Under the pieces are notes generated by a model. The model made no database searches, was not told the origin of the DNA, and saw only the letters and a program-made list of their open reading frames with translations. 64,000 nt of DNA from CALLPQ01 sp038531745 (GTDB lineage Bacteria; Pseudomonadota; Alphaproteobacteria; Caulobacterales; Parvularculaceae): contig JBCBBJ010000004.1 in the NCBI GenBank assembly GCA_038531745.1, forward strand, positions 62,001 to 126,000. The letters are read 5' to 3'. Positions within the stretch are counted from its first letter, which is position 1, and every line of letters begins with the position of its first letter. A program made the translations under genes and the position numbers. Of this stretch, positions 33,985 through 42,814 are shown piece by piece.

Positions 33985-34252
33985 AGGCCATCCCCTGCGC
34001 GCGCGGGGGCGGCACGGCCCGGGGGCCTTTGTCAGGGGAATGTTTCGTGCACTGGCCATTGCCCTCTACTTTTAAAGGATTGCCCTTAACCGCTCCCTAC
34101 CGGGAATTTGGTACGTCACCATGCGCGCCAGCCTATAGCGCGGCCAGAGGCGGCAAGCGAGGGTGCTTTTCGCCTAAAGGGTGTGCCATGTTAGGGCGTT
34201 CAGCCCTCGCGAAAGCCCATGGGGGCTGGTACGCCATTTGCTCTGGGGAGGA

Positions 34253-34375
34253 ATGATGGATCGAAAAATCGTGTCATGGGTGTACAATTCGGTGCGAGGC
34301 GCATACGCCACGCAAAAATCCCGAGTCTTACACATTGATGTGGTGACCGAGAGGGAGAAGTGTCTGTGTCAGTGA
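34253..34375 (+). CDS. short open frame (40 aa) overlapping the gspE start
   Basis: An ATG at 34253 directly follows GGGGAGGA, one of the best ribosome sites in the region. The 40-codon frame (start MMDRKIVSWVYNSVRGAY, end REKCLCQ) stops at 34375, 16 bases inside gspE. It has no family match. It may be a real small protein or a translated leader that couples ribosome flow into gspE, whose own GTG has a weaker site. Coding status is unproven. Confidence 0.4.
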   Translation: MMDRKIVSWVYNSVRGAYATQKSRVLHIDVVTEREKCLCQ

Positions 34376-36300
34376 CAGCGGAAAAATCGGCGCTTGACCG
34401 CGGGCAGGAAGCCGCCGCGGGTGCGCCCGATGGCGCCCCGGATTTTGGCTTGGAATTGATCGGCGATCTGTTGGTGGCGCGCAATCTTGTTACCCCGAAA
34501 GATGTGAAGCAGGCCCTTGCCATGCAGCAAGAGGTTGGCGGCCTCATCGGTCAGGCGTTGTTGCGGCTTGGCGCGGTGACCGAGGAACGATTGCTTGAAA
34601 CCCTAGGTGACCAGCTTTCCCTACCCATTGCCGATCCATTGATTATGCCTGTTGATCCCGCTGCCTATCTGACCGGCGCAACGCTGTTGGGCTTGCCCGT
34701 ACCATGGTTTGCTGCCCATCAGACTTTTGCGTGGATTGAAGAAGAGATTGACGCCAATTGCGACGCCAGCGATGTCGCTACCAGCCCCCAACGCATCGTG
34801 ATCAATGTTTTGTCCGTAGACCCCTTAAATCTCGAAGTGCGCGAAACACTCGATGCGGTGGTTCGCGATATTACCGCCACGGGCGCCGCCTTACCGGGGC
34901 CAAGCCAAGGTGATGGTGAAGCGGATGGGGAGGACGACAACGCAGCTGATGTCGCCCCCAAACGTGCGGTTGAAATCACAGGCGTTGACTATTTTCTTGC
35001 CAGCAACCAGACCATCGAAATGTGTCTGAGCAGACTGCAACGTCAGCAATCGGACAATCTTGCTGATGACGAATTTGCCGATACCATTCGCCTGCGTGAG
35101 ATGGCCGAGGAGGCGCCGGTTATTGATTTTGTCAATAACATCTTCGCCGTGGCGCTCAAGGATAACGCATCGGACATTCACATTGAGGCATTCGAGCATT
35201 CTTTCGTTGTGCGGTACCGCATCGACGGGGTCTTACATACCCGCCAAAACCGCAGCCGCTCACAATTTGACGCCATCGCGAGCCGTATCAAACTGATCGC
35301 GGGGATGGATATTGCCGAGCGCCGCTTGCCGCAGGATGGGCGGCACACAATTCGTTTTGCTGGTAATGATATTGACCTGCGGGTGTCTTCGGTACCCAGC
35401 AGTTGGGGTGAGAGCATCGTTATGCGCTTACTGCGTAAGCAAACCGAATTGCCGGATCTTGCTGGGCTTGGCCTCATGGGCCGATCAAAGGCACTGCTGG
35501 ACGATATCTTAAAGCTTCCCAACGGGGTTTTTCTGGTCACGGGGCCCACCGGGTCTGGTAAATCCACCACGCTTTATCGCGGTCTGGAACAGATCAATGA
35601 CGGCTATCGCAAGATCATCACCATCGAGGACCCGGTTGAATATGACGTGGACGGTATAACGCAGATTCAGGTGAAGCCCGATATTGGCTATACTTTTGCC
35701 AGCGGGTTGCGCGCGATCTTGCGCCAAGACCCCGATGTGATCATGGTCGGAGAAATCCGCGATGGGGAAACGGCGACCATCGCGGCGCAGGCCTCGCTCA
35801 CCGGGCACTTTGTGCTGTCAACCTTGCACACAAACTCGGCGCTAGCGGCAATTACCCGGCTCGAAGATATCGGCCTGGAGCGCTTCTTGATCAGCGCATC
35901 GGTCCGCGGCTTGATGGCCCAGCGTCTGGTGCGCCGTGTTTGTGATCAGTGCTCTGAGGAGGCAAGCTCCGCCGAAGGCGAAGCCATGATTTCGCAAGTG
36001 GTAGGCCAGGGCGCTGACCTTGGCGCGGCCGCGCGCGAACCGGCCCGCTGGGTCACGGCAAAAGGCTGTGCGGCGTGCGATCATACCGGGTATAAAGGAC
36101 GGATCGCGATCTTTGAGATTGCCAAGATTGATGATGAATTGCGCGAGGCTATTATCGATGGCCTGCCCCAATCAAAGGTCTTCGCCATTGCGCGGCGCCA
36201 GGGGTTTTTGACCCTGTTGGAGGACGGCTTGCTCAAAGCGCGTCTTGGCCTGACCACGCTCAACGAGGTGCACCGCGTTTGCGGCGCCGATGCGGGGTAG
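34360..36300 (+). CDS. gspE: type II secretion ATPase GspE
   Basis: A 646-aa hexameric secretion ATPase. An N-terminal MshEN-type domain (GQALLRLGAVTEERLLETL), the N2 domain with DNASDIHIEAFE, Walker A GPTGSGKSTTLYRGL at about residues 393-407, the Asp and His boxes, Walker B ILRQDPDVIMVGEIRDGE at about 452-469, and the zinc-binding CxxC pairs in CDQCSEE and CAACDHTGYKGR near 528-575 are all present. The start is GTG at 34360. A GTG two codons later is equally spaced from GAGGGAG. First full gene of the plus arm gspEFGHDI. Confidence 0.94.
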   Translation: MSVSVTAEKSALDRGQEAAAGAPDGAPDFGLELIGDLLVARNLVTPKDVKQALAMQQEVGGLIGQALLRLGAVTEERLLETLGDQLSLPIADPLIMPVDPAAYLTGATLLGLPVPWFAAHQTFAWIEEEIDANCDASDVATSPQRIVINVLSVDPLNLEVRETLDAVVRDITATGAALPGPSQGDGEADGEDDNAADVAPKRAVEITGVDYFLASNQTIEMCLSRLQRQQSDNLADDEFADTIRLREMAEEAPVIDFVNNIFAVALKDNASDIHIEAFEHSFVVRYRIDGVLHTRQNRSRSQFDAIASRIKLIAGMDIAERRLPQDGRHTIRFAGNDIDLRVSSVPSSWGESIVMRLLRKQTELPDLAGLGLMGRSKALLDDILKLPNGVFLVTGPTGSGKSTTLYRGLEQINDGYRKIITIEDPVEYDVDGITQIQVKPDIGYTFASGLRAILRQDPDVIMVGEIRDGETATIAAQASLTGHFVLSTLHTNSALAAITRLEDIGLERFLISASVRGLMAQRLVRRVCDQCSEEASSAEGEAMISQVVGQGADLGAAAREPARWVTAKGCAACDHTGYKGRIAIFEIAKIDDELREAIIDGLPQSKVFAIARRQGFLTLLEDGLLKARLGLTTLNEVHRVCGADAG

Positions 36301-36306
36301 CGCGCG

Positions 36307-37521
36307 ATGGCGGTGATGTCTTTTCTCTATAAGGCGCTTGACGGGCAAGGCCAGCAGGTTGCTGGTACCCTTGATGCGAACGATGAAAAGTCGGCGTTCG
36401 ATCTTTTGGTCCAACGCGGGCTGTCGCCGTTTGAGATCAAACAACGCCAACAAAAAGGTCAAGCGTTATCGTTTGGGACGCCAAGCGTGCGCAAACGCGA
36501 TCTTGCCCGCTATGTGCGCCAGCTTTCGACGCTGTTGAATGCCGGTGTCACCCTGCTCGAAACAGTTGAAACACTTTCACAATCCTCCGCACACCCCCTA
36601 TTGGCGGAGCGAACACGGGCCATAAAAGGCGATTTGCGAGCTGGGCGTAAATTGTCTGATGCCCTCGATGGCCATATTCCCGAACTGCCCGACTATGTGA
36701 TCAAACTGGCAGAGCTTGGCGAATTGACCGGCTCTTTGCCCAAGGCGCTAGCCGATGCGGCGGACCGGCTTGATTACGAAGAAACCCTGCAATCGGAGAT
36801 GCGCTCGGCGCTTTCCTATCCGGTGTTTCTGGCCAGCGTGGGCGGTCTGATTGTGCTCTTGATGTTTTTGTTTGTGGTGCCCCGCTTTGCAACCCTGTTG
36901 GGTGATCGCATTGAAAATGCGCCCTGGTTGTCACAAGTGGTGATCTCATCGGGGGTCTGGCTGCGCGAAAACTGGATGGTCGCCGCTATTGGCCTGGCGT
37001 TAATTATTGTGGGGGCTGTGCTTGTGTGGCGCAATGATGGCTGGAAGGCGGGCTTTCGCACCCAGCTTGAGAAAATGCCCGTGGTAGGCGGATTTTTAAC
37101 CCAGGCGGAGATTGGCAGCTGGTCGCGCACCGTGGGCGTTGCCCTGGAAAACAAGGCCCCGCTCATCGATGCGTTGCGTCTGGGGGAGGATGGGACACGT
37201 TCCCCGCAGTTTTCACGCAACCTTAAACTGGTGCGCCGCGCCGTGCGGGCCGGGCGCCCCCTTGATGAGGCGCTTTATGAGGCGCAACAGGATATAGAGC
37301 CGGTCCTAATCGATTTGATCCGTACGGGACGCAATGCTGGCGCTCTGGGGGAGATGATGACGTTTGCCGCTGAAATTTTTGAAAAAGAGGCGCGCGAGCG
37401 GGCAAAAAAACTGACCGCCCTTATGGAGCCCTTCGCGGTTTTGATGATTGCCCTGATTGTGGGCACAATCGTTATTTCCATCGTCATGGCAATGACCAGT
37501 TTGTACGATATCAATGTGTGA
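36307..37521 (+). CDS. gspF: type II secretion inner-membrane platform protein GspF
   Basis: A 404-aa polytopic protein with the duplicated T2SSF domain: FARYVRQLSTLLNAGVTLLETVETL-type first repeat (here DLARYVRQL) and GSWSRTVGVALENKAPLIDALRLG as the second. Transmembrane helices lie near residues 175-200, 222-245 and 375-400. It begins 6 bases after gspE and overlaps the ATG frame of gspG. It organises the inner-membrane platform and contacts GspE and GspL. Confidence 0.93.
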   Translation: MAVMSFLYKALDGQGQQVAGTLDANDEKSAFDLLVQRGLSPFEIKQRQQKGQALSFGTPSVRKRDLARYVRQLSTLLNAGVTLLETVETLSQSSAHPLLAERTRAIKGDLRAGRKLSDALDGHIPELPDYVIKLAELGELTGSLPKALADAADRLDYEETLQSEMRSALSYPVFLASVGGLIVLLMFLFVVPRFATLLGDRIENAPWLSQVVISSGVWLRENWMVAAIGLALIIVGAVLVWRNDGWKAGFRTQLEKMPVVGGFLTQAEIGSWSRTVGVALENKAPLIDALRLGEDGTRSPQFSRNLKLVRRAVRAGRPLDEALYEAQQDIEPVLIDLIRTGRNAGALGEMMTFAAEIFEKEARERAKKLTALMEPFAVLMIALIVGTIVISIVMAMTSLYDINV

Positions 37522-37531
37522 GGACAGACCA

Positions 37532-38053
37532 ATGACTTACCCCATGAGCGCCAAGACCCAAAGCACAGCCGATCAGCCAGACGCCGAGCCTGTTTCTGCA
37601 GATCACAAACCGCGCAAGACACCCCGAAAAGCTGAGCGGGGCTACTCTCTTTTGGAGATTCTCGTCGTGCTCGCCATTATTGGGGTTCTGGCAACGCTGG
37701 TGGGCCCGCGGCTCTTTAATCAGGTTGATCGCTCGAAGATTACGGCGGCCAAGGCGCAAGCCCGGTTCTTAAAAACTTCGCTGGAGGCGATGTATCTCGA
37801 TATTGGTCGGTACCCCAATGATCAAGAAGGGTTATCGCTCCTCGTGACACCGCCTACCGATCCCGGTTTGCGCGCGCAATGGGCCGGGCCGTATATTGAT
37901 GGCGATCTGCCCGTTGATCCGTGGGGAAATGATTACCGGTATGAACAGCCCGGCCAGGATGCAGCTGGGTTTAATCTGCGGGTAAAGGTTGTTTCGCTCG
38001 GCGCGGACAATGAGGTTGGCGGCACCGGTCTCAATCAGGACATCGAAGCCTGA
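37532..38053 (+). CDS. gspG: type II secretion major pseudopilin GspG
   Basis: A 173-aa major pseudopilin. Prepilin cleavage is expected at AERG/YSLLEILVVLAIIGVLA with Glu at +5 and Tyr in place of the usual Phe/Met at +1. The C-terminal domain has the GspG hallmarks DIGRYPNDQEGLSLLV, the AGPYIDGDLPVDPWGNDYRY loop and a calcium-site region ending SLGADNEVGG. The leader is unusually long (about 37 residues, polar). No nearer start codon exists. AGGA is 7 bases before ATG 37532. An ATG at 37514 overlapping gspF is the alternative. Confidence 0.93.
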   Translation: MTYPMSAKTQSTADQPDAEPVSADHKPRKTPRKAERGYSLLEILVVLAIIGVLATLVGPRLFNQVDRSKITAAKAQARFLKTSLEAMYLDIGRYPNDQEGLSLLVTPPTDPGLRAQWAGPYIDGDLPVDPWGNDYRYEQPGQDAAGFNLRVKVVSLGADNEVGGTGLNQDIEA

Positions 38054-38056
38054 CCC

Positions 38057-38563
38057 ATGGCACAGGCGCTATCTTCGGGGCGGGCGGCGTCTCAGCAAGG
38101 CATGACCTTGCTGGAAGTTCTCGTTGTTCTGGTCATTATCGGCATCGTTGCGGCAACCGTGTCACCGCCCATGGCGCGGATTGTTGAAAGCGTGCGGTTC
38201 AAAACCACCGCCGACGGGGTCGCTGAGCAAATCAGGGCGCTGCGGATTGCGGCGCTGCTGGAGCAACAAGACCTGACTTTGCGCGCGCAAACCGAAGAGA
38301 CCATCCAAAATCAAAGGCGAGACGCCGGACGAAGCGGGCCAGTGGGTGACCCAGATGCAGGCCTGGCCCTGGCGCTTGGCGGGCCCGATGAGCGGGCGCT
38401 TGCCTTACCCCCCGGCTGGTTCCTGTCCGGTGATGATTTGGTATTTTTGAAAAACGGCGTGTGTCTTGGCGGCACTGTTGTTTTGCTGGCGCCCGCCGGG
38501 CGCGCCAAAACCATGCGGTTTAAGGCACCCGATTGCGCCATGGACGACCGGCCCACGCGCTGA
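38057..38563 (+). CDS. gspH: type II secretion minor pseudopilin GspH
   Basis: A 168-aa pseudopilin with cleavage site QQG/MTLLEVLVVLVIIGIVAA, Glu at +5, and the variable beta domain of GspH, with a single Cys pair near CLGG and APDC that could form a disulphide. The gene starts 3 bases after gspG. GspH, I, J and K together form the initiating tip complex of the pseudopilus. Confidence 0.85.
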   Translation: MAQALSSGRAASQQGMTLLEVLVVLVIIGIVAATVSPPMARIVESVRFKTTADGVAEQIRALRIAALLEQQDLTLRAQTEETIQNQRRDAGRSGPVGDPDAGLALALGGPDERALALPPGWFLSGDDLVFLKNGVCLGGTVVLLAPAGRAKTMRFKAPDCAMDDRPTR

Positions 38564-38661
38564 TAAACCCTTCGTTTTTATGGCCGGCGGGGCCTGTCTG
38601 GTCTCAAAGTATTAACTCTAATTCGATACAAATCTCGAAATTGTACTAAGGGGATCGTCCG

Positions 38662-41004
38662 TTGCGTAGGCTTGTTTTATCATCCAGAAAACCGCTGAAA
38701 TTCGGGCTGTTGTCGGGGCTGTCTGTGCTGGCATTAAGCGGCTGTGCAAATTCTGCGCTGCTTGAAAAGCGCACCCTTGAGGTAGATGCGCTTTCGCGTC
38801 CCCAGTCGGTCCTTGATCGGCCAAAGGCGGGCGCCACTAACGGCACGCCTGACCCCAGCGTGACAACAACCGCCGATGGCACGACGATCATTGGGGGAAC
38901 TAATAACAGCCAGACGAATGGCGATGATGGGCCGGTGCCGTTTGATGAGCGGAGCGGCGTCAGCCGTGTTCCCAGTATTGGCGATGCGTTAACCGCACGG
39001 GACCTGAGCCGTGGAGGCAATGCGCCGGGCTTGCCCAGCGGCGACATCAATATTGCCGTGCCCCCGGCTTCCCTGCCGAATTTTATCGATGCGGTTTTTG
39101 GGGGGCTGCTTGATGTGCCTTATGTGACCGGGCCGGGCATTGCCAACCGCACAGACGTGGTGCAACTGCGCTCCTCCGGCGAAATGGCACCGGAGACGTT
39201 TCTTGATCTCGTGGGCATGGCGCTCAAAGACTATGGCGTGCGCGTCACGGCCGAAAACGGCGTGTTTCAAATCCTCGAAGATCAAGCGCTGAAGGCACGC
39301 ACACCGCAATTTATAAAATCGCGGGCAAAAATCTCCACGCCCGCAAATCTGCGCCCGGTGGTCCAGTTTGTGGAACTGAACGCCATCGATGCCAATGACA
39401 TGGCGGCCATTTTGCGCCAGGCGTTGGGCCGTAATTCCGATGCGGTCTCAATTGAATCGGCCAGCGATACCAATTTCATCATCCTATCGGGCTTGCCCGG
39501 CGATATCGAAACCGCCCTCGATATTGTCTATCAAATGGATGAGCTTGATTATGCGGGCACGCAGGTTCAGCGCTATTCACCAGCCTATTGGAACGCGAAG
39601 GAATTACAGCAGGAATTGCGCACCTTGCTAGAGGCGGAAGGCTGGCAGGCTAGTATCTCCGCCAGCTTGCCGAAAACAATCTTGATGCTGGCGGTGGATT
39701 ATTCCAACGATCTGATGATCTTTACCCGGTCTCGCGAGGCGCGGGCGCGGGTGAATTACTGGATGCAGGAGTTAGATCAGCCCACCCCGCAAGGCGATAT
39801 TCCGCAATTGTTCGTATACAGCGTACAAAATCTTGATGCCAACCTTTTGGCCGCCACGGTCAATCAGGTGCTCACGGGGCAGGGGGGGGCGGCCAGCGTT
39901 GGACGGCCCAGTAATGTGTTGAGCGGCCAAGGCATCGGCGCGGGTGGTAATTTTGGCCGCCAAGGCGGTGTCAATGCTCAGGGTACGGCTAATGCCAACA
40001 ATAATGAAGGCCTGCCCAGTGGCGGCACGCGCCTTGTGGTTGATACCATCGGCAACCGATTGATCTATTCGGGCACGGCCAGCGACTATCAACGCCTGCT
40101 CCCGCTGCTGCGTCAGCTTGATACACCGCCCGCCGAAGTGTTGATTGAAGTCACCATCGCGGACATCAATCTGAACAGTGGTATCAATTTCGGTGTCGAT
40201 TGGGATATCGGCAATTTAGGCGATCCTGTTCTCAACCCGCGAACCGGTGCCCGGGAAGCGAGCCGTGTCGGTGAGGGAGATAGCCGGGGCTCGCGCGGTG
40301 AGAATATCTTCGACAATCCCACCAGCGCTATTGCCGGTGGCGGCGGCGGCCTCGTTTATAGCATCGCCAACAACAACTTTAATGCAACGCTGAACGCTGC
40401 GGCGAACAATGGCGATATTCGTATTCTGTCCACACCGCGGATCATCACCCGGTCAGGACAGGGCGCGCAGATTCAGGTGGGTGCCGATGTGCCCGTCATC
40501 TCCAGCCAGGGCGCGGCCAATGTTGACCTCGGTCAGGGTCTGTTGGGCCTTACAAGTATTGATTACCGCTCCACCGGTATTCTGCTGTCTATTGAACCCA
40601 TCGTCTATGGCAACAACCGGGTAGACTTAACCGTTAGCCAGGAACTGTCGAACTCCTCCGCGGGCAGTGTCGCAGGGATTCCAAGCCCAACCTTTTCCAA
40701 CACCAGTGTTTCCACGGCCCTATCTCTTGAAGATGGCGCAACAGCTGTGATCGGTGGTTTGATTCAGGAGACTGCCGATATTACCAGTAGTGGTGTGCCG
40801 TTTTTGAAAGATATTCCGGGTCTTGGAAACCTGTTTTCCAGCACCACCGAGGACACGTCCAAACGGGAGATCGTCATTCTGATCACCGCTTATGTGTTGC
40901 AAGGGCAGAAAGATAAAAACGCAATCGTCGATGAATTTACGGCGAGCTTTAACCGCACCACGGCTGCCAGCGATCTCGTGACCCTACGCCCACGCCGGTT
41001 TTAA
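38662..41004 (+). CDS. gspD: type II secretion secretin GspD (lipoprotein form)
   Basis: A 780-aa outer-membrane secretin. It starts at TTG 38662, with AAGGGG 8 bases upstream. A lipobox VLALSGC (Cys28) suggests it is lipid-anchored by itself and may need no pilotin. Then come an Asp/Thr/Gly-rich linker, the N0 domain (NIAVPPASLPNFIDAVFGGLL), N1-N3 KH-like domains (VQFVELNAIDANDMAAIL; TRLVVDTIGNRLIYSG), and the secretin core with VLIEVTIADINLNSGINFGVDW, ILSTPRIITRSGQGAQIQVG and DGATAVIGGLIQET. Asn/Gly-rich inserts lie before the third N domain. Confidence 0.93.
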   Translation: MRRLVLSSRKPLKFGLLSGLSVLALSGCANSALLEKRTLEVDALSRPQSVLDRPKAGATNGTPDPSVTTTADGTTIIGGTNNSQTNGDDGPVPFDERSGVSRVPSIGDALTARDLSRGGNAPGLPSGDINIAVPPASLPNFIDAVFGGLLDVPYVTGPGIANRTDVVQLRSSGEMAPETFLDLVGMALKDYGVRVTAENGVFQILEDQALKARTPQFIKSRAKISTPANLRPVVQFVELNAIDANDMAAILRQALGRNSDAVSIESASDTNFIILSGLPGDIETALDIVYQMDELDYAGTQVQRYSPAYWNAKELQQELRTLLEAEGWQASISASLPKTILMLAVDYSNDLMIFTRSREARARVNYWMQELDQPTPQGDIPQLFVYSVQNLDANLLAATVNQVLTGQGGAASVGRPSNVLSGQGIGAGGNFGRQGGVNAQGTANANNNEGLPSGGTRLVVDTIGNRLIYSGTASDYQRLLPLLRQLDTPPAEVLIEVTIADINLNSGINFGVDWDIGNLGDPVLNPRTGAREASRVGEGDSRGSRGENIFDNPTSAIAGGGGGLVYSIANNNFNATLNAAANNGDIRILSTPRIITRSGQGAQIQVGADVPVISSQGAANVDLGQGLLGLTSIDYRSTGILLSIEPIVYGNNRVDLTVSQELSNSSAGSVAGIPSPTFSNTSVSTALSLEDGATAVIGGLIQETADITSSGVPFLKDIPGLGNLFSSTTEDTSKREIVILITAYVLQGQKDKNAIVDEFTASFNRTTAASDLVTLRPRRF

Positions 41005-41016
41005 GGGGGGCTGCGT

Positions 41017-41481
41017 GTGGGTGTCGGTTCGAGCACCATGCAACACAACGCCCGCCCGCGAGCCGTTGGGACGCAAGCGGGTTTCTCCGTTTTGGAAGCC
41101 ATCGTTGCGGTGGCGCTGATTGCGGCTGCCTTTCTACCGCTCCTTGCCTTGCAAACCCAATTGACGCGCACCGCCATTGCCATTGAGCGGGCGGAGGCGA
41201 ATTTACTGGCGCGCAATAACGCGCTTGCCCTGCTTCAAGCGATCAATCCAGGCATGCGTCCCGCGGGCAGTGAAGAAATGGGCGCCGTGCGGCTCGATTG
41301 GACAGCGCAGGCGCTCTCACCGGTGCAACCGGCGCGCGGCCCGGCGGGCAGCCCCGGGCGCTTCAACGTGGCGCTTTATGAGATCAAGGCAACGCTGACT
41401 TTTGATAATGGCCGCGAGGACATCTTTACCGTGCGTCAGGTTGGTTGGCGAGCAATCCGCCCGGCAGGGGATTTGGGCTAG
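41017..41481 (+). CDS. gspI: type II secretion minor pseudopilin GspI
   Basis: A 154-aa pseudopilin with cleavage at GTQAG/FSVLEAIVAVALIAAAFLPL (Glu at +5), followed by the ERAEANLLARNNALALLQAI helix and a C-terminal beta domain typical of GspI. The start is GTG at 41017, 6 bases after AAGGGGGG. A Met eight codons on lies too far from a ribosome site. It closes the plus arm. nuoA follows after about 180 bases. Confidence 0.85.
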   Translation: MGVGSSTMQHNARPRAVGTQAGFSVLEAIVAVALIAAAFLPLLALQTQLTRTAIAIERAEANLLARNNALALLQAINPGMRPAGSEEMGAVRLDWTAQALSPVQPARGPAGSPGRFNVALYEIKATLTFDNGREDIFTVRQVGWRAIRPAGDLG

Positions 41482-41662
41482 ATTTAAGCTGGGCCCCCAG
41501 CGGATTTGCCGCGTCGCTGACAACAGCTGTAAACCCGGTTTTTGTTGCGTTTCGGGCAATTCCTTCATAACAAAAGAAACAAGGAAGCGTCGTCCCCAAC
41601 CGCGGAAAGCAAGGGGAGCAGGCACGGCGTTGGCCCATCGAAAAGGTAAGGACAGGGACCCC

Positions 41663-42058
41663 ATGGCGACCCCGGAATTTCTGCTGAACTATTTGCCGAT
41701 CATCGTGTTTCTAGCCATCGCGCTTGCCCTGGGGCTGGGTTTCCTTGTGGTCCCCGCCTTGATGGCGCCCGCCGAGCCCGATGTGGAAAAGAATTCCACC
41801 TATGAATGCGGCTTTAACGCCTTTGACGATGCGCGTATGAAGTTTGATGTGCAGTTTTATATTGTTGCGATCCTTTTCATCATTGTGGACCTTGATGTGT
41901 CGTTCCTATTCCCGTGGGCGGTGACACTTTTTAATCCAAAATCTGCTGAGATCCCAGGCTTTCAGGTGTTCGCGTTCTTCTCCATGTTTGTGTTCCTTCT
42001 CGTGTTCGCGGTGGGCTATCTTTATGAGTGGAAAAAAGGAGCGCTGGAATGGCGCTAA
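41663..42058 (+). CDS. nuoA: NADH-quinone oxidoreductase subunit A
   Basis: A 131-aa three-helix membrane subunit of Complex I. Key segments are YECGFNAFDDARMKFDVQFYI and ILFIIVDLDVSFLFPWA with the conserved acidic residues of the membrane arm near the quinone site, then a third helix and VGYLYEWKKGALEW. The ATG at 41663 is preceded by AGGACAGGG. The frame is open far upstream, but homology begins here. The stop overlaps the nuoB start by 10 bases. Confidence 0.95.
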   Translation: MATPEFLLNYLPIIVFLAIALALGLGFLVVPALMAPAEPDVEKNSTYECGFNAFDDARMKFDVQFYIVAILFIIVDLDVSFLFPWAVTLFNPKSAEIPGFQVFAFFSMFVFLLVFAVGYLYEWKKGALEWR

Positions 42059-42651
42059 GTGATGATCCCAAAGCGGTAGGCGCGCCGATTACGCCTGACG
42101 CGGTGCCCTATGGCACCGGCGCACGGGCGGGCAATCCGGGCTACGATCCCGATGCGAAAGACCCGTTTTATAACGCCTTGTCCGACCAACTCGCTGACCG
42201 CGGGTTTATGACCGCGCCCGCCGATGCATTGATTAACTGGGCGCGCACGGGCTCGCTCTGGTGGATGACCTTTGGCTTGGCCTGCTGTGCGGTGGAGATG
42301 ATGCAAGCGTCTATGCCGCGCTATGATCTGGAACGCTTTGGCATTGCGCCGCGTGCGTCCCCTCGTCAGTCCGATGTGATGATTGTGGCGGGAACGCTCA
42401 CCAACAAGATGGCACCGGCTCTGCGCAAGGTTTACGACCAGATGCCAAACCCGCGCTATGTGATCTCCATGGGCTCCTGCGCCAATGGTGGCGGGTATTA
42501 CCATTATTCTTATGCCGTTGTGCGGGGCTGTGACCGGATTGTGCCCGTGGATATCTATGTGCCTGGCTGCCCACCAACCGCCGAAGCGTTGGTGTACGGA
42601 ATTTTGCAGCTGCAGAAGAAGATTAGGCGTGAAGGGTCAATTGTACGGTAG
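42049..42651 (+). CDS. nuoB: NADH-quinone oxidoreductase subunit B
   Basis: A 200-aa subunit carrying cluster N2. The four cysteine ligands are in LACCAVEMM, GSCANGGGYY and VPGCPPTAEAL. The N-terminus is longer than usual and Pro/Asp-rich. The C-terminus LQKKIRREGS is standard. ATG 42049 with AAGGA upstream overlaps nuoA. A palindromic repeat region, not a gene, separates it from nuoC. Confidence 0.96.
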   Translation: MALSDDPKAVGAPITPDAVPYGTGARAGNPGYDPDAKDPFYNALSDQLADRGFMTAPADALINWARTGSLWWMTFGLACCAVEMMQASMPRYDLERFGIAPRASPRQSDVMIVAGTLTNKMAPALRKVYDQMPNPRYVISMGSCANGGGYYHYSYAVVRGCDRIVPVDIYVPGCPPTAEALVYGILQLQKKIRREGSIVR

Positions 42652-42657
42652 CAACTT

Positions 42658-42790
42658 CCCTCATCCAGAGGTGCGATCCATCAGGATCGCGTCTCGAAGG
42701 ATTGCAACTTGGGAGAAAGCCGGCGGTATCGAAGCCAGACGTCATCCTTCGAGACGCATCGCAGCGGCGATGCTCCTCAGGATGAGGATG
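42658..42790. repeat. two inverted copies of an alphaproteobacterial intergenic palindrome between nuoB and nuoC
   Basis: The segment 42658-42706 begins cctcatcc and ends gtctcgaaggatt. The segment 42741-42790 begins catccttcgagacgc and ends gctcctcaggatgagg. They are opposite orientations of the same unit, which resembles a palindrome frequent in rhizobial and related genomes. Each can fold internally, and the two can also pair with each other. They lie in the spacer of an operon, so they could attenuate or process the nuo mRNA. Confidence 0.75.
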
Positions 42791-42814
42791 GTCGATAAAA
42801 TTGGAATGTAGGCA

